Assembly: GCA_017744315.1 (NCBI GenBank)
Contig: JAGIBN010000001.1
Coordinates: 248,001 to 312,000 of the forward strand
DNA: 64,000 nucleotides
DNA from: Porphyrobacter sp.
Lineage (GTDB): Bacteria > Pseudomonadota > Alphaproteobacteria > Sphingomonadales > Sphingomonadaceae
Direction of reading: 5' to 3'
Shown: in pieces, positions 30,729 to 42,040 of the stretch
Layout of the letters: each line of letters starts with the position of its first letter
Position numbering within the stretch: position 1 is the stretch's first letter
Notes under the pieces: model-generated
What the model saw: only the letters and a program-made list of their open reading frames with translations
Databases searched by the model: none
What the model was told of the DNA's origin: nothing
Made by a program: the position numbers and the translations under genes

Positions 30729-33353
30729 ATGAAGTTGGGACGTCTTGCGGCGAATGCGTCGGTGCTTTCGCTTGGGCTCATGCTGGCAGCTTGCGGTGGG
30801 GGTGGTGGGGTCAATTCGACGCCTGCTCCAGTGCCAAGCCCATCGCCGAGCCCCGGCCCGAGCCCCACTCCAACTCCAACGCCGTCTGCGATAAACGACG
30901 ACCTGTTGCTGCCGCTGGCGAGCGAGACATTTACAAATGCAGCCTCGCGTGCGTCCGCCACGTTCAACGCGAATGGCACCAGCGGCACGAACGGCGCCAT
31001 TTCTGCCACGATCAGTTTCAACGCGAGCAACAATACCTATGCTTTGACGACACCAACTGGCTCGATCTCGTTTGGCCCAGGAGACATCGACACGGCCCAG
31101 AGCAGCGCGGGCGGCGTAGTCTATGTGAAGGAGTCGGGAAGCCGGACAGACTCGCTGACTGTCACACGCCCGGGCACCTCGGGCAGAATAACCTACCAGT
31201 ACGTCGGCGGTGCTTTCTGGCAGCGCACCACAGTTGGTTCGAACACGGCGTCGGGCTCGATCGATTCCCTAGTATATGGCGTGGAAACGCCTTCTGGCTC
31301 GGTCCCGCGCACTGGTTCGGCCAATTACCTCGTGGACCTGGTGGGAGCGATATCGACCGCCGACAATCTGTTCTCGCTTACCGGTCAGGGAAGCACTTCC
31401 GTAGATTTCTCTACGGGCCAGGTTCTTGTCGTTGGCGTAATAGACATGGTGCCCCTCCTTGGGAAATCTGCACAGTTTGACGGATCCGCACAGCTTTCGT
31501 CGACCTCGGGACAGTTCAGCGGCACTATGTCTTTCGACGATTTTGGACGATTTGATGGCCAACTTTCCGGAATGCTGTTCGGACCTCACGCCGAGGAGAT
31601 TGGGGCTAGTTGGTCGGTCAAGGATTCAACCGGTCGTGTCGCGGTCGGCGCACTGCTCGGGCGCGAGGGCAACGATGATTTCGGCAATGACTCATTTAGC
31701 CCAGATCCCATCAATCAGTTGGCCAACAGCCAGACGTTCGACACGGAAGAGGCAGTGCTTCGCTTCCAGTTTGACGATCGGATCGGCTACAACCAGCAGG
31801 TCGGTGATCTGACGCGCATCTCATCGAAGATCGATCCTCTCAAAATCCGCTATGAAGAAGTGACCGACAGCTACTCGCTTTTGGCTGCTGGCATATTCGG
31901 CACTTACGACAATTCGAGCCAGAGCTTCACCGGGCTGGGGCCGGCGACCCAGGCAAGCTGGGACCGGGGGACGCAGAGCGTTCGCGGAGTTCCCTTGTCC
32001 TATTTGCGAGCGCGCGAATGGACCAATGCCGATGGGATCAACGGTACGAACGACTACCGTGTTTCGCACCATGTTTACGGGATGCCGACAGCTCAGGCCG
32101 ATCTCGTCCGTACCGGTACAGCGGGTTACCGGATCGAGTTGTCCGGCATGGCTGCCGATGGTGCGTATCGCAATCCCATGCGTATCAGTGGCTTGGGTGA
32201 CCTCTACGTCGATCTCGCAGCTGGGAGAGTCTCGGGCTATGCGCCTCTGGAATACCGGGAAGCCGGTGGTCTGTCGGGCCTGTTTCCTGTCACCGTGCTT
32301 GGCTCCTGGCGCTACTCGGCCGAGCTTGCGGCGGATAAGAACGCGTTCGCCGGAACGGTCGAGATGGACGGCCTGGGAACTTATCTCGGGACTGGATCGG
32401 GCAAATTCTACGGACCGGACGCCGATGAAGTCGGCGGGGTATTCTCAACCAGCGAGACCGGCGGCGGTGCGGCCACCGGATATTTCGTCGGCTATCGTGA
32501 CGACACGGTTCGCGACCCCAGCAATAATGGTGTCCTGCCCTTGGCGGACTTGCCCGGCCAGACCAATCTCGCTTTCAAGTACCGTGATGACATTCAAACT
32601 GTTGCCGACATCAAGAACATTTCTTTCGATCCGGTCGGCCATACGTACAGGGTGTCTTTCCAACCTTTCGGCATGATGAATCCGCCGACGAACATTGTCA
32701 CCTTCTCGGATGCTGAGCGCGATTCTGCGGCCAGTACCGGCGACATCGACCTGTATCGAACGGCCTACCTCACCTATCCGACGGTTGTCCGTAAGCTCTC
32801 GCCGAACGCGTCGGTGGCGTTGAGCTATGCATCGTTTGCCGAGATTTCGATCCAACTCTACCCGGCGAACAAGTATTACGACGCGATCTACTATGCGGTT
32901 TTCGGTAACCAGACCATTCAGATGCCGCGCACCGGGACGGCTTCATATGGCGGGTTGGCGATGGGCTCCGTCGAAGTTCAAGCGTCGAGCCCGTCTGGAT
33001 GGGAATACGACATCTACAACGTTCTCGGAACGTCGGGTTTGAGCGTCAATTTCGGGGCCGGATCGTTCGTGCTGACGATCGACGGCCTGGGCGGTGATCG
33101 CGTCTACGCGGGGGCGAACAGGCCGGGCCACGATACCGTCTTGTTCCCGACCATGGAATTCAATGGATTGATTTCGGGCGCGTCAATGTCGGGAAGCGAC
33201 GTTGATCGATCATTCAACGGGAGCTTCTTCGGGCCGAATGCTGAGGAGTTTTCGGGCGTTTTCAGGACGAATAACGTTAAGCCGGCGAGCCTGAATTTGG
33301 ATCCCAACCAACTTGTGACTGTCACCGGAGTGGCCGCCGGAAAGAAGAACTGA
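30729..33353 (+). CDS. Surface lipoprotein with three TbpB-like beta-barrel modules
   Basis: From ATG 30729 (GGGGGA upstream) the 874-residue product has a lipoprotein signal (SLGLMLAAC), a Gly run after the Cys, and a Pro/Ser/Thr linker. Three tandem modules follow, each ending in the TbpB/HpuA-type signature: FGPHAEEIGASW (near 284), YGPDADEVGGVF (near 560) and FGPNAEEFSGVF (near 834). Neisserial TbpB proteins of this fold capture host iron carriers; here the ligand is unknown. No TonB-dependent receptor is adjacent. It is the obvious client of the upstream Slam-type barrel. The ORF-track start 19 codons earlier is not needed. Confidence 0.85.
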   Translation: MKLGRLAANASVLSLGLMLAACGGGGGVNSTPAPVPSPSPSPGPSPTPTPTPSAINDDLLLPLASETFTNAASRASATFNANGTSGTNGAISATISFNASNNTYALTTPTGSISFGPGDIDTAQSSAGGVVYVKESGSRTDSLTVTRPGTSGRITYQYVGGAFWQRTTVGSNTASGSIDSLVYGVETPSGSVPRTGSANYLVDLVGAISTADNLFSLTGQGSTSVDFSTGQVLVVGVIDMVPLLGKSAQFDGSAQLSSTSGQFSGTMSFDDFGRFDGQLSGMLFGPHAEEIGASWSVKDSTGRVAVGALLGREGNDDFGNDSFSPDPINQLANSQTFDTEEAVLRFQFDDRIGYNQQVGDLTRISSKIDPLKIRYEEVTDSYSLLAAGIFGTYDNSSQSFTGLGPATQASWDRGTQSVRGVPLSYLRAREWTNADGINGTNDYRVSHHVYGMPTAQADLVRTGTAGYRIELSGMAADGAYRNPMRISGLGDLYVDLAAGRVSGYAPLEYREAGGLSGLFPVTVLGSWRYSAELAADKNAFAGTVEMDGLGTYLGTGSGKFYGPDADEVGGVFSTSETGGGAATGYFVGYRDDTVRDPSNNGVLPLADLPGQTNLAFKYRDDIQTVADIKNISFDPVGHTYRVSFQPFGMMNPPTNIVTFSDAERDSAASTGDIDLYRTAYLTYPTVVRKLSPNASVALSYASFAEISIQLYPANKYYDAIYYAVFGNQTIQMPRTGTASYGGLAMGSVEVQASSPSGWEYDIYNVLGTSGLSVNFGAGSFVLTIDGLGGDRVYAGANRPGHDTVLFPTMEFNGLISGASMSGSDVDRSFNGSFFGPNAEEFSGVFRTNNVKPASLNLDPNQLVTVTGVAAGKKN

Positions 33354-33451
33354 GCTGCGGGATTGGGCGGCCGACGTTGCGCGACCGCCTCGTCACCCCC
33401 ACATGGCCTGCAAGCCTGTGGGGGTGCGTTCGCGTGCCTCTTGACCAACGC

Positions 33452-33466
33452 GAACATTTGCGGAAC
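33452..33466 (+). promoter_or_regulatory. LexA (SOS) box of uvrA
   Basis: GAAC-N7-GAAC, i.e. GTTC-N7-GTTC on the other strand, is the known alphaproteobacterial LexA direct repeat. It ends 11 bases before the uvrA ATG and overlaps the presumed promoter (TTGACC at 33441), so LexA binding would block transcription until DNA damage. Confidence 0.75.
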
Positions 33467-33477
33467 ATCCTGCCTCT

Positions 33478-36390
<2,913 letters not shown>

Positions 36391-36500
36391 GGGATGTGAT
36401 TTCTTGGAGGCAGTAGCTAAATCGGCCGGAAACTAGATACTTGCAAGGGAAGGAAAATCGTTGTCCAAGAGTCGCCTAAGGGCGTTATTGGGGGGATTTG

Positions 36501-37355
36501 ATGGCTCGTCGTCACAAGATGGAAGTTGGCGGACTAAATGTTCGCGTCCATCCGCACTCAGAAGACATATATCGTGACTTGATTCATGATCTCTATAAGC
36601 TCCGTAGGATTGCCAAGATACATGGCGATCGGCATGGCTTAATTACTACGTTGGACCGAAGAAGTCGTGAGCCTGTAGTGGGTGGAATTATTACAACCTT
36701 TCTTGAAATAGATTCCGCAGGAGAATGGTTCAATACTGAGACGATGAAGGAGGCGTCAGATAACGAGATAGAGGCAATAGTCATACCAGATAATTTGAGG
36801 CCAAATGCTAAGTCATTTAGATTTCAATTTGATGTGGTTAGACATGAGCTTGTGTTTGAGCATTATTCGGAAGGCGACGTTCTAACTCATAATTCGGCAT
36901 TGAAGTTTTTTAAAAATCTAACAAATGTTAGATCTATAGGAAACAAGTTTGGGTTGGTGGATGTAAACATCATTCAATCAAGAGGAAGTGCTGAGAAAAT
37001 CTTTTCAATCCCTAGGATAACTGACTTGGAAATTCTTATCGAAAAGCCAAATGCAGATATTTGGGGTGAGGATTTTGAGGAGCAGGCCGAAGAGCATCTT
37101 GACGAAAAGAATGCTCGTTCGATGCGGGTTTCCTATAAATCGGAGGCTGGGCAGGGAATTAGGAGAGACGTCGAGTTGGAGGCGTTGATTAGGGCAAGTG
37201 TAAATAACGGTCGTTCTGTTGCTAAGGGATACGGACCAAATGGTCATTTGATCGTTAGCACTGATTCATATCCTAGAGTTGAGCAGGAGACCTACGAGCC
37301 CGATGAGGCCCCGTCTCAGGTGTTCGCGAGGCTTGCCCGGATATTTAGGCGGTAA
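36501..37355 (+). CDS. DUF4747-like protein of an AT-rich two-gene cassette
   Basis: The ATG at 36501 (GGGGGGATTTG upstream; the track's TTG one codon earlier is unlikely) gives 284 residues, starting MARRHKMEVGGLNVRVHPHSEDIYRDL. From memory this resembles proteins of the uncharacterised DUF4747 family; I could not verify it. The protein is soluble and highly charged, with an alpha/beta look, no signal peptide and an acidic late region (WGEDFEEQAEEHLDEKNAR). Base composition and codon use (many AAT, ATA, TTA, AGA) are clearly AT-richer than uvrA and all other neighbours, indicating recent transfer. The stop is 2 bases before the next start. Confidence 0.7.
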   Translation: MARRHKMEVGGLNVRVHPHSEDIYRDLIHDLYKLRRIAKIHGDRHGLITTLDRRSREPVVGGIITTFLEIDSAGEWFNTETMKEASDNEIEAIVIPDNLRPNAKSFRFQFDVVRHELVFEHYSEGDVLTHNSALKFFKNLTNVRSIGNKFGLVDVNIIQSRGSAEKIFSIPRITDLEILIEKPNADIWGEDFEEQAEEHLDEKNARSMRVSYKSEAGQGIRRDVELEALIRASVNNGRSVAKGYGPNGHLIVSTDSYPRVEQETYEPDEAPSQVFARLARIFRR

Positions 37356-37357
37356 TC

Positions 37358-38014
37358 GTGTATAGAGATACCATTAGGGCTTTTAGCCAATACTGGAAAG
37401 AGTATGGGGGTTTCCGGGATCTCATAAGGTCCCCCTTTGCACACTTTAGTTTTATTGTGACGGTTTTATACGCGGCGGGACTTTTGGAGATTGAGTGGCG
37501 AGAGGTTGTCCGGGACTCGCTACCGACGATCTTGGGTTTCAGTTTGGCGGCGTACACAATCACATTTACGCTTATGGGAAGTGCTCTTCATCGCGCGTTA
37601 ACAGTAGCCATCGATAAGAAAACTGGTCATAAGCTAATAAGAATTGTTAATGCGACATTTTTCCATGTGGTTGTATTTCAGGCCATCGCCTTGCTATATG
37701 CCCTTTTGACGAAGGGATCATTGGTTCCATCAATAGTCTCTTGGACTGTAAATGATGATCAAGTGGCGGCTTGGATTAATGTAAGGGTCTATTTTTGGGG
37801 CGACGTGATTGGCTGCTTTTTTGCCGTTTATGCGTTTTTCCTGCTTTTGTCGGTAGGGTTGGCGATGTTCAGGTTGGGACGGATCTCGCCTCCAGTCGTG
37901 GCCTCCAGCAGGGGCGTCCCCGAGCACTCGCAGGAATCAGAACCTCCAGTAGTCAGGACTTTGCGCTTCAAGTTTGTTGTGTGGCTTTCTAAACGCCTTC
38001 GGCTTTACGACTAG
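37358..38014 (+). CDS. Four-helix membrane protein, partner in the AT-rich cassette
   Basis: The GTG start lies 2 bases after the DUF4747-like stop, so the two are translationally linked. The 218 residues include four hydrophobic helices (HFSFIVTVLYAAGLLEI, LPTILGFSLAAYTITFTLMG, FFHVVVFQAIALLYALL, VIGCFFAVYAFFLLLSVGLAMF) and a basic amphipathic C-terminus (FKFVVWLSKRLRLYD). Composition matches its partner, not the host. No family is recognised. A soluble sensor plus membrane protein is the layout of many anti-phage effectors; that role is inference. Confidence 0.68.
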   Translation: MYRDTIRAFSQYWKEYGGFRDLIRSPFAHFSFIVTVLYAAGLLEIEWREVVRDSLPTILGFSLAAYTITFTLMGSALHRALTVAIDKKTGHKLIRIVNATFFHVVVFQAIALLYALLTKGSLVPSIVSWTVNDDQVAAWINVRVYFWGDVIGCFFAVYAFFLLLSVGLAMFRLGRISPPVVASSRGVPEHSQESEPPVVRTLRFKFVVWLSKRLRLYD

Positions 38015-38244
38015 CAAGTCGACCGATTCAATCGCTGAACACACTCCAGCTGATTGTCCTCTCTCACCGATGGTTGTGCATCTGTCGGCCGCGGATTCCA
38101 CCCCCTAACCTACATCAACACGAATCCCTTAGGCTCCCCTGCCAAACAGGCGTACACGCAATCCCATCGCTGACCCTGTCCAGGCCTGTCAGCGGCTGAG
38201 AGAAGCTTCGGCACTGCTCCCGCCTCGTGCAATGGAGCAAGACA

Positions 38245-38403
38245 ATGCCTAGTTGGCTCGCCCTCTCCCTGATTATCGTGTTGTTCTTCATTCCCACCAT
38301 CCTGGCGGCCGAGCGCCTCGCCCGGTTTGTTACGCGGCGGAACAAGCGGCGCGAGGTTACCGTGGAGACGGGCAAGGCCGACGGGCGGCCGTCCGGTTGG
38401 TAG
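38245..38403 (+). CDS. Tiny single-TM protein (52 aa), below the ORF-track cutoff
   Basis: ATG 38245 with GGAG seven bases upstream encodes MPSWLALSLIIVLFFIPTILAAE, a single membrane helix. A very basic stretch (RFVTRRNKRREVTV) and a short polar tail follow, ending at TAG 38403. The topology (hydrophobic N-terminus, positively charged cytosolic side) is sensible for a small membrane protein. GC content is host-like again, marking the right edge of the AT-rich island. The function is unknown. Confidence 0.5.
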   Translation: MPSWLALSLIIVLFFIPTILAAERLARFVTRRNKRREVTVETGKADGRPSGW

Positions 38404-38458
38404 GGCTGTTCCAGATCCCTGCCGCAAGCGGAGGGATCTGGAAGACCACCCCTGTCTG

Positions 38459-39226
38459 CTATCCCACGACCGGCTGGAAGGTCCCGCCGTCGAGAGGTCC
38501 GTGGGTGGCATTGGGATCGGGCGCATCAAGGCGGCAATCAAGGAAGTAGTTCACGGGGAACTCCTGTATGCTGATGCCAAGCGGCCGCATGAAGTTCGTG
38601 CGGACTTTTGGATCGCCCGAGACGCCGCGAAAGCCGAGCGTGAAGACTGTCGGCGCGATGGTGTCGAAGTGCCAGAAGTCGGCGGCGATGAAATCATCCC
38701 GATCGAGCGCTCCGAGAATCCCCAGGATGGTGTCGCCCACCCCGAGCGCGTCCTTGATCGCTTCGGTGGCCTTGTCCCGCACGGCCTTCTTCATGACGTC
38801 GACGATCGCCTGCCGGTCCTCGTCGGTATCGGCCGTCACCAGTGGGCCGATCTTCAGGCGGAACTGCGCGTTTAACTCGTCGAGATAGGCTTGATAGCCC
38901 GCACGGATCGCGTCCGCTGGAATGTCGAAGTCAGCTTCGAGCAGCGCAACGACGAGGAACAAGTGCCTGATCGGGGTATCAAATTGAGCCACAAGGCGGT
39001 TGTTTCCATCAAGCGGCAACTGGGCGCTTTCATTGGCGCGCATTTCGTCCTTGATGTTGCGCCGCGCTTCGAATTCCGTCGCCACAGTCGGCGTTGAAGA
39101 GAACTGGCCCCCGTCAAGAATGCCGAGCCAAGGCCAGACGTAGGGTTCGCTATGGCTGGTGTTTTGCTGATCGCTCTCCTCGAAACAGACGAGGCGTTCG
39201 AGGGTGATGGTCGCTTGAATGGGCAT
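38459..39226 (-). CDS. Hypothetical protein (255 aa)
   Basis: I start at MPIQATITLERLVCFEESDQQ, with CAGGAGA upstream; the ORF-track N-terminus is antisense-like. The sequence opens with a beta-rich domain ('SEPYVWPWLGILD') and has a helical middle ('RQAIVDVMKKAVRDKATEAIKDALGVGDTILGILGALDRDDFIAADFWHFD'). It ends in a second beta-rich part 'YFLDCRLDAPDPNATHGPLDGGTF'. No signal peptide or membrane helix is seen. The family is not recognised; a C2-like or immunity-type fold is possible but unproven. Confidence 0.65.
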   Translation of the reverse strand: MPIQATITLERLVCFEESDQQNTSHSEPYVWPWLGILDGGQFSSTPTVATEFEARRNIKDEMRANESAQLPLDGNNRLVAQFDTPIRHLFLVVALLEADFDIPADAIRAGYQAYLDELNAQFRLKIGPLVTADTDEDRQAIVDVMKKAVRDKATEAIKDALGVGDTILGILGALDRDDFIAADFWHFDTIAPTVFTLGFRGVSGDPKVRTNFMRPLGISIQEFPVNYFLDCRLDAPDPNATHGPLDGGTFQPVVG

Positions 39227-39537
39227 GTCGTGTCTCCTGATCCGATGCCGATGGGACAGGTGACCGGTGAGGAGCGCACAGCACGAGGAAAGCGGATCGA
39301 TGCGCAGCACACTCTCGGCACTCGGCCTGTCATTTGCGCGATCCGGCACATGCTTTTGCACGGCGCCGATAGTATCCGTTTAGCGCGAGGCCCGGTCAAG
39401 GCAGCGAACGCCACGGAAGAGCAGCCGGTCTGACGCCTTGCACCGGTGGCCGAGTATATTTTTGAAAGAAAACACTTTCCTACAGCCCCCGCTATGCTCC
39501 ACTTGGTTTGGTTCATCGACTCGAAGCGAGGTGAACC
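39227..39537. other. Divergent intergenic region
   Basis: These 311 bases lie between two divergent genes, so both promoters should be here. The right end has an AT-rich stretch (TATATTTTTGAAAGAAAACAC) and the motif AACACTTTCCTAC, which recurs in reverse at 50055 and in part at 47684. No gene is supported. Confidence 0.5.
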
Positions 39538-40734
39538 ATGTCCCACTACACGCCCATCGACCGTTTCACGCTGCCGGGTGATATTCCGGATTCTGCGGGC
39601 TTCGACGCGCCCACCCCCGGCCCCTCCCGTGAGCGGGAGGGGAGTCGGTCGCGCTTCCAGTCCCCCTCCCGCTTGCGGGAGGGGTTAGGGGTGGGCCACG
39701 GGGTCGACTACGAAGACGATCCCCGCCATCTCTCGCACCCCGCCGGCCGGGGCTGGCAGCCGGTCAGCCGGCAGCGCTTGCCGGGCGAGCCGCCCGAGCC
39801 CTCGAGCGTCGACGCCTTTGCCGCGCTGCTCGACGAGGGGGAGAGCCCGCACGCGGTGTTCACGCGCGCCTTGCAGGTGCGGTTCCTCGATCGGCTGGCG
39901 ACTTGCGGCAACGTGCGCTCGGCCTGTGCGGCGGCGGGGGTCTCGCCGCACACCGCCTACAAGGCGCGGCGGCGCGACGGGGCGTTTGCGCGGTTGTGGG
40001 ATGCGGCGCTGCTGCTCGCGCGGCCGCATGCCGAGGCGGTGCTGGCGGCGCGGGCGCTCGACGGGGTCGAGGTGCCGATCCTCTATCGCGGCGAGGTGAT
40101 TGGCTATCGCCGGCACTATGACGGGCGCCTGCTGCTGGCGCATCTCGGGCGGCTCGACCGCGCGATTGAGGAGGCGGCGCCGGGGGCCGAGGAGGCGGCC
40201 GAGCGGTTCGAGGAGCTGCTGGCGCTGCACCTGGGGGTGGAGCCGGACGAGGCGTTGATCGAGGCGAGCGGGGAGGGGGAGGCGCTTCCCGGCACGCTCG
40301 ACCAGGTGGTCGACGAGGCGCGGGCGCGGGCCCTGGCCGAGATCGAGGCGGAGCAGGCCGAGGCCGCGCCTCCGCGCGAGCGGCTCACCGACGAGGAGTG
40401 GCGGGCGGCGGGTTGTCCCGACGAAGACGATGAGGATTACGAGGACGACTGGGAGGAGGAACCGCTCAGCGAGGAAGAGCAGGCGGCGCTGGCCGCTCAG
40501 CACGCCGCGATGGACCAGGCCGAGGACGGCGCGCGGGCGCTATGGGCAGCGTGGCAGGAAGCCGCGCTCGCCGCCGTGGACGCAGCGCTCGCCGATCCTC
40601 CCCAGGATGGGGAGGATCTAACTCCCCTCCCGCTTGCGGGAGGGGTTGGGGGAGGGCCTGTCGAGCCCGAGATCGACACCTCAGAACCGTGTCACCCCGT
40701 CACCCCCCTGGCCCGTCCCGCAGTCGCCGCTTGA
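39538..40734 (+). CDS. Terminase-small-subunit-like HTH protein with REP insertions in frame
   Basis: The 398-residue frame contains a clear HTH core 'FLDRLATCGNVRSACAAAGVSPHTAYKARRRDGAFARLWDAAL', like phage terminase small subunits but here a chromosomal singleton. A long Glu/Ala-rich helical and acidic C-terminal part follows (DEDDEDYEDDWEEEPLSEEE). GAGGTGA precedes the ATG. Palindromic repeats encode 'SPSRLREGLGVG' near residue 45 and 'LTPLPLAGGVGGG' near 370 without breaking the frame. No other phage genes are near. The function is unknown, and DNA binding is inferred. Confidence 0.72.
   Translation: MSHYTPIDRFTLPGDIPDSAGFDAPTPGPSREREGSRSRFQSPSRLREGLGVGHGVDYEDDPRHLSHPAGRGWQPVSRQRLPGEPPEPSSVDAFAALLDEGESPHAVFTRALQVRFLDRLATCGNVRSACAAAGVSPHTAYKARRRDGAFARLWDAALLLARPHAEAVLAARALDGVEVPILYRGEVIGYRRHYDGRLLLAHLGRLDRAIEEAAPGAEEAAERFEELLALHLGVEPDEALIEASGEGEALPGTLDQVVDEARARALAEIEAEQAEAAPPRERLTDEEWRAAGCPDEDDEDYEDDWEEEPLSEEEQAALAAQHAAMDQAEDGARALWAAWQEAALAAVDAALADPPQDGEDLTPLPLAGGVGGGPVEPEIDTSEPCHPVTPLARPAVAA
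39621..39684. repeat. Two CCCCTCCCG palindromes inside the HTH gene (5' end)
   Basis: CCCCTCCCG-TGAG-CGGGAGGGG (39621-39642) and CCCCTCCCGC-TT-GCGGGAGGGG (39663-39684) are perfect palindromes. The second is repeated exactly at 40624. They lie within the coding frame and look like REP-type insertions into a tolerated linker. Confidence 0.75.
40595..40645. repeat. Palindrome pair inside the HTH gene (3' end)
   Basis: ATCCTCCCC-AGGAT-GGGGAGGAT (40595-40617) belongs to the same family as the hairpins at 4711, 24471 and 58404. It is followed by CCCCTCCCGC-TT-GCGGGAGGGG (40624-40645), identical to 39663-39684. Both are translated. Confidence 0.75.
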
Positions 40735-40791
40735 CCGCGCCAAGCTCTGCGTTACCTCTTGCATCCGAACATAAAGAGAGAGGGAGAAGTC

Positions 40792-41205
40792 ATGCGCGAA
40801 ACGTCCGTGAAACTTGGTCTTGCTGCTCTTGGTCTGCTGGCCGTTTCAGTGCCCGCAGCCGCACAGTTCGGCGGTCCGCCGCCGGCGCCGAACACGGGGG
40901 TGCCGGTCTACACCCGGCTCGCGGGTGGCCAGGCGGGCGGCAGCTTCACCGGCGTGATCGATCCGCCGAAGGGCCAGTTCTGCTACATCATGAACGTGAC
41001 GGGCACCAACGCCCCGACCGCGGCGAGCATCAACGGCGACAATGGCGCTTCGGTGCTCTCGCTCGGCGCCTTGAGCGGCAACTCGAGCGGGGGCTGCCAG
41101 CCGATCGCGGCCGACCTGGCGGCGGCGATCCTGGCCAATCCTTCGGCCTACTACGTCAGCGTGCCGACCTCGGTCGGGGCGCTGCAGGGCCGTCTGTCGA
41201 AGTAG
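40792..41205 (+). CDS. Secreted CHRD-like small protein
   Basis: From ATG 40792 (GGGAGAAG upstream; 137 aa) there is a signal peptide MRETSVKLGLAALGLLAVSVPAAAQ. The mature domain, 'FTGVIDPPKGQFCYIMNVTGTNAPTAASI', resembles one CHRD repeat of the chordin type found in many bacterial secreted proteins. The usual His near the strand end is missing. The location is periplasmic or extracellular. The domain call is from pattern memory. It follows the HTH gene by 57 bases. Confidence 0.75.
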   Translation: MRETSVKLGLAALGLLAVSVPAAAQFGGPPPAPNTGVPVYTRLAGGQAGGSFTGVIDPPKGQFCYIMNVTGTNAPTAASINGDNGASVLSLGALSGNSSGGCQPIAADLAAAILANPSAYYVSVPTSVGALQGRLSK

Positions 41206-41258
41206 TTGGAAGTTTGGGAGCGGGGGAGGGCTGGTGCCGTCCTCCGCTACCAACGGGC

Positions 41259-41783
41259 TTAGTCGTCGCCGACGACGGCGAGTTCGACTTTACCGCTGCC
41301 GGCGCTGCGAATGCCGATTTCCTCGGCAGCGGCCTGGCTGAGGTCGATCACGCGGTTGCCGTGGAACGGACCGCGGTCGTTGATGCGGACCACCACGGAG
41401 CGCTCGCCCCGCGACACGCGGACCAGGCTGCCGAAGGGCAGGGTGCGGTGAGCGGCGGTGTATTCATCGGGATCGAAGCGTTCGCCGCTCGCGGTGCGAC
41501 GGCCTTCGAACTCGCGGCCGTACCAGCTGGCGACGCCGCCGCCGATCTCACGGACTTCCTCTTCCTCGGGAAGCGGCTGAACCACGGCATCCTGGAAAGG
41601 CACGATCGAAGCTTCGGCCGAATTGGTCGACGGAACGAAGCGGGGAAGCTCTGCAGCGGCCGCGGCAGCAACCGGGTTGGCCGGAGCAGTAACGGCTTCC
41701 GCCGTCACTTCGGCCAGAGCCGGGGCGATCGACCCGCCGAGCGCGACCAGGGCAAGCCCTGCCAGCGCCATGCGGAGTTTCAT
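41259..41783 (-). CDS. rlpA: RlpA-family septal ring lytic transglycosylase-like protein
   Basis: Start at MKLRMALAGLALVALG, a signal peptide; 174 residues. The double-psi beta-barrel domain is complete: 'GGGVASWYGREFEGRRTASGERFDPDEYTAAHRTLPFGSLVRV' and 'VVVRINDRGPFHGNRVIDLSQAAAEEIGI', with the catalytic Asp/His/Glu region of RlpA. No SPOR domain and no lipobox are present, so it is a short soluble version. RlpA enzymes cleave denuded glycan strands at the septum. It lies downstream of the structured RNA region. Confidence 0.88.
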   Translation of the reverse strand: MKLRMALAGLALVALGGSIAPALAEVTAEAVTAPANPVAAAAAAELPRFVPSTNSAEASIVPFQDAVVQPLPEEEEVREIGGGVASWYGREFEGRRTASGERFDPDEYTAAHRTLPFGSLVRVSRGERSVVVRINDRGPFHGNRVIDLSQAAAEEIGIRSAGSGKVELAVVGDD

Positions 41784-42040
41784 GGTGGTATTCCCGTCCA
41801 TGGGCTTGGCAATAGGCGCCACTTCGCAGGTGCGTAACCCGTCGGAGGTCGCTTCACCCCGCCTTCGGCTCGACTCATCCCTTTGTGAGGAACTGTTAAC
41901 TATGAACCAGATCGGCTCGACGCTGGCACGAAACGAGTCGTCGGCGGTGCCTCAACGAAGGTCGGCGGTGGCTCGGCCCGAGTCGCGGCGGATGGGAATT
42001 GGGAGGGGAGTTGGGTCGTGGAATGTGGGCGCCGAGCCCG

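Noticed and set aside
38110-38541. 143-aa minus-strand ORF near the AT-rich island
   Set aside because: It is Arg/Pro/Ser-rich, overlaps the better-supported tiny membrane protein and the 38459 gene, and lacks a ribosome site.
39606-40660. A CRISPR array from the repeated palindromes
   Set aside because: There are only two to four copies, irregular spacing, and they lie in a reading frame; no cas genes are present.
39538-40734. A prophage, because of the terminase-small-subunit-like HTH
   Set aside because: No large terminase, portal, capsid, integrase or lysis gene is near, and the gene has host-like GC content.
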